From: Pseudomonadota bacterium
GTDB lineage: Bacteria > Desulfobacterota > BSN033 > G020346125
Direction of reading: 5' to 3'
DNA length: 6,516 nt
Assembly: GCA_030673585.1 (NCBI GenBank)
Contig: DAOVIU010000066.1
Coordinates: 1 to 6,516 of the forward strand
The translations under genes were made by a program, and so were the position numbers. Position 1 is the first letter of the stretch. Every line of letters begins with the position of its first letter. Under the pieces are notes generated by a model, which was given only the letters and a program-made list of their open reading frames with translations, ran no database searches and was not told the origin of the DNA. Of this stretch, positions 5,783 through 6,516 are shown piece after piece.

Positions 5783-6214
5783 ATGGGCACTGGCTTTCGA
5801 ATATTCCTCGTCGATGATCATGACTCCCTGCATCGCCTTCCAATGGCACGTTATCTGCGATTGCGCCGGCGTGAAGCGGGGGAAAGTCTCCCGCAGTATG
5901 CCGGAAAACGGGTGCGGTGTGCGATGGTAGTTTTGGAAGTGGTAGGGCGAAAGCCAATTAGCATGATCCATATCGACTACTACATGCTGACTTTCGACGA
6001 TGAGGGACGTGTAGATCCTGCTGAGCTGGAAAAGGAGGCGCGCCTTGCTGTCGAGGTTCTGCCACCTTATATAGATGAAGAACAATCCGGGCGGGTGATT
6101 GACGCGCGGACTCACTTTGCCAAGAAACGCTACGAACACCAATTCAAATGGACACCTACCCCAGAAATACAGGCAGCAATCGTATCCGAGATATTCAATA
6201 AAGAGCCTGCTTGA
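5783..6214 (+). CDS. Conserved-looking hypothetical protein, 143 residues, function unknown
   Basis: No named family is recognised with confidence; my impression is that similar proteins occur as uncharacterised entries in environmental bacteria. The sequence looks like a real soluble protein: no signal peptide or membrane helix, strongly charged, with MGTGFRIFLVDDHDSLHRLP (1-20), a basic RYLRLRRREAGE stretch (23-34), LPQYAGKRVRCAMVVLEV (36-53), an IHIDYYMLTFDDEGRVD beta-like segment (62-78), and a Lys/Arg-rich helix near RTHFAKKRYEHQFKW (108-122). The opening FLVDDHDSL resembles response regulators, but nothing after it fits a receiver domain. ATG 5783 has only a poor ribosome site (AGTAGG just before it); an ATG at 5768 hits a stop at once. 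It lies 71 bp after the permease on the same strand, so it may be read through from that operon or be independent. The opposite-strand frame (170 residues, 5747-6259) has implausible composition. Confidence 0.75.
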   Translation: MGTGFRIFLVDDHDSLHRLPMARYLRLRRREAGESLPQYAGKRVRCAMVVLEVVGRKPISMIHIDYYMLTFDDEGRVDPAELEKEARLAVEVLPPYIDEEQSGRVIDARTHFAKKRYEHQFKWTPTPEIQAAIVSEIFNKEPA

Positions 6215-6230
6215 ATTGTCATGAGGTGTA

Positions 6231-6277
6231 TCGACCCATCGACATAGCTCAGGGTACATGGGTCGACAAGCTCAGGG
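6231..6277. repeat. Extragenic palindromic/tandem repeat with CGACAAGCTCAGGG core
   Basis: TCGACCCAT (6231-6239) and ATGGGTCGA (6258-6266) form a 9-bp perfect inverted repeat. Interleaved with it, TCGACATAGCTCAGGG (6239-6254) and TCGACAAGCTCAGGG (6263-6277) are direct copies 24 bp apart that differ by one inserted base. The CGACAAGCTCAGG core is one I associate with dispersed intergenic repeats of environmental proteobacteria; copy number cannot be seen here. It lies between two converging reading frames. A terminator role is unlikely because no T-run follows either arm directly. Confidence 0.6.
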
Positions 6278-6308
6278 CAGCTGATCTCCATCGTTAAAAA
6301 AAGTTACG

Positions 6309-6515
6309 TTACCCACTGATTTTGTGTTCATGGAGAAATTCGGTGACGTATCTCGCAACCTCGGCGGGTTTCTTAATAACACAGTATGAAGCCGCGTGGG
6401 CCTGTGGCAAGGTCTCGTAGTCCCTTATGAATGTTGTATCCCTAAAGAATCTGATGGATGGCTATAATCTTTCGCCCGTCAGGAAATAGTTCTTGAGCTT
6501 TTCCAGATTCAATTC
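6309..6515 (-). pseudogene. Probable decayed C-terminal gene fragment, interrupted by an in-frame TAG
   Basis: On the minus strand one frame reads 17 protein-like codons from the edge (ELNLEKLKNYFLTGERL), a TAG at 6464-6462, then 50 more coherent codons to TAA at 6311-6309, including DTTFIRDYETLPQAHAASY and PAEVARYVTEFLHEH. There is no ATG start in the downstream part. Ending in a histidine-bearing loop and then PAEVARYVTEFL loosely recalls the C-terminus of alpha/beta hydrolases; this is a guess. A neighbouring frame also has a coherent stretch before the break (KAQELFPDGRKIIAIHQIL from about 6501 to a stop near 6445), so a frameshift rather than a nonsense change is equally possible. It could also be chance open frame. 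Confidence 0.3.
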
Positions 6516-6516
6516 A

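Noticed and set aside
5783..5842. Response-regulator receiver domain suggested by FLVDDHDSL
   Set aside because: No phospho-acceptor Asp, Thr/Ser or Lys motifs follow at the expected positions, and the remaining sequence does not resemble the CheY fold pattern.
5747..6259. 170-codon open frame on the minus strand opposite the 143-residue gene
   Set aside because: Its composition (many Cys, Trp, Phe, Tyr and His without pattern) is typical of an antisense shadow, while the plus-strand frame reads as a normal charged protein.

Overview
The window holds two divergently transcribed gene sets around a compact promoter region at about 2600-2877. To the left, on the minus strand, is a pxpB-pxpC-pxpA type cluster: two carboxyltransferase-domain (KipI/KipA, allophanate hydrolase subunit 1 and 2) proteins and a LamB/YcsF protein that runs off the left edge. 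In Escherichia coli the same gene order encodes the ATP-dependent 5-oxoprolinase PxpBCA. To the right, on the plus strand, is a complete ABC importer of the nitrate/sulfonate/taurine (NMT1/SsuA-like) class: a secreted solute-binding protein, an ATPase and an inner-membrane permease. The simplest reading is an uptake-and-hydrolysis locus, in which the importer brings in a small amide or lactam and the PxpBCA-like enzyme opens it. The link between the two halves is inferred from the shared divergent promoter region. The substrate is not shown by the sequence.

The promoter region is unusually legible. A near-consensus sigma70 promoter with an extended -10 faces right (TTGACC, 17 bp, TATAGA). One with a perfect -35 (TTGACA, 17 bp, TATTAA) faces left. 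The two -35 boxes are 47 bp apart, with inverted GGGAT/ATCCC-type half-sites on and between them that could bind a shared regulator. The importer's leader carries a 12-nt exact complement of the usual 16S rRNA tail with no start codon at a usable distance, then a small hairpin just before the real ribosome binding site. A perfect 12-bp inverted repeat with a pyrimidine-rich tail lies between the binding-protein and ATPase genes.

To the right of the transporter is a 143-residue protein of unknown function (5783-6214, plus). It is followed by a short palindromic/tandem extragenic repeat with the core CGACAAGCTCAGGG. At the right edge, on the minus strand, is what looks like the decayed C-terminal end of a protein gene, interrupted by an in-frame TAG.

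The organism is a bacterium of moderate GC with many GGG glycine codons, GTG/TTG starts, sigma70-type promoters and CGACAAGCTCAGGG-type repeats. This would fit an anaerobic Desulfobacterota (deltaproteobacterial) lineage or a related environmental bacterium, but that is a weak inference. There are no rRNA, tRNA, CRISPR or clear transposon features. The coding content belongs to known families. The points worth a second look are the divergence of the PxpB-like subunit, the regulatory architecture and the unknown 143-residue protein.
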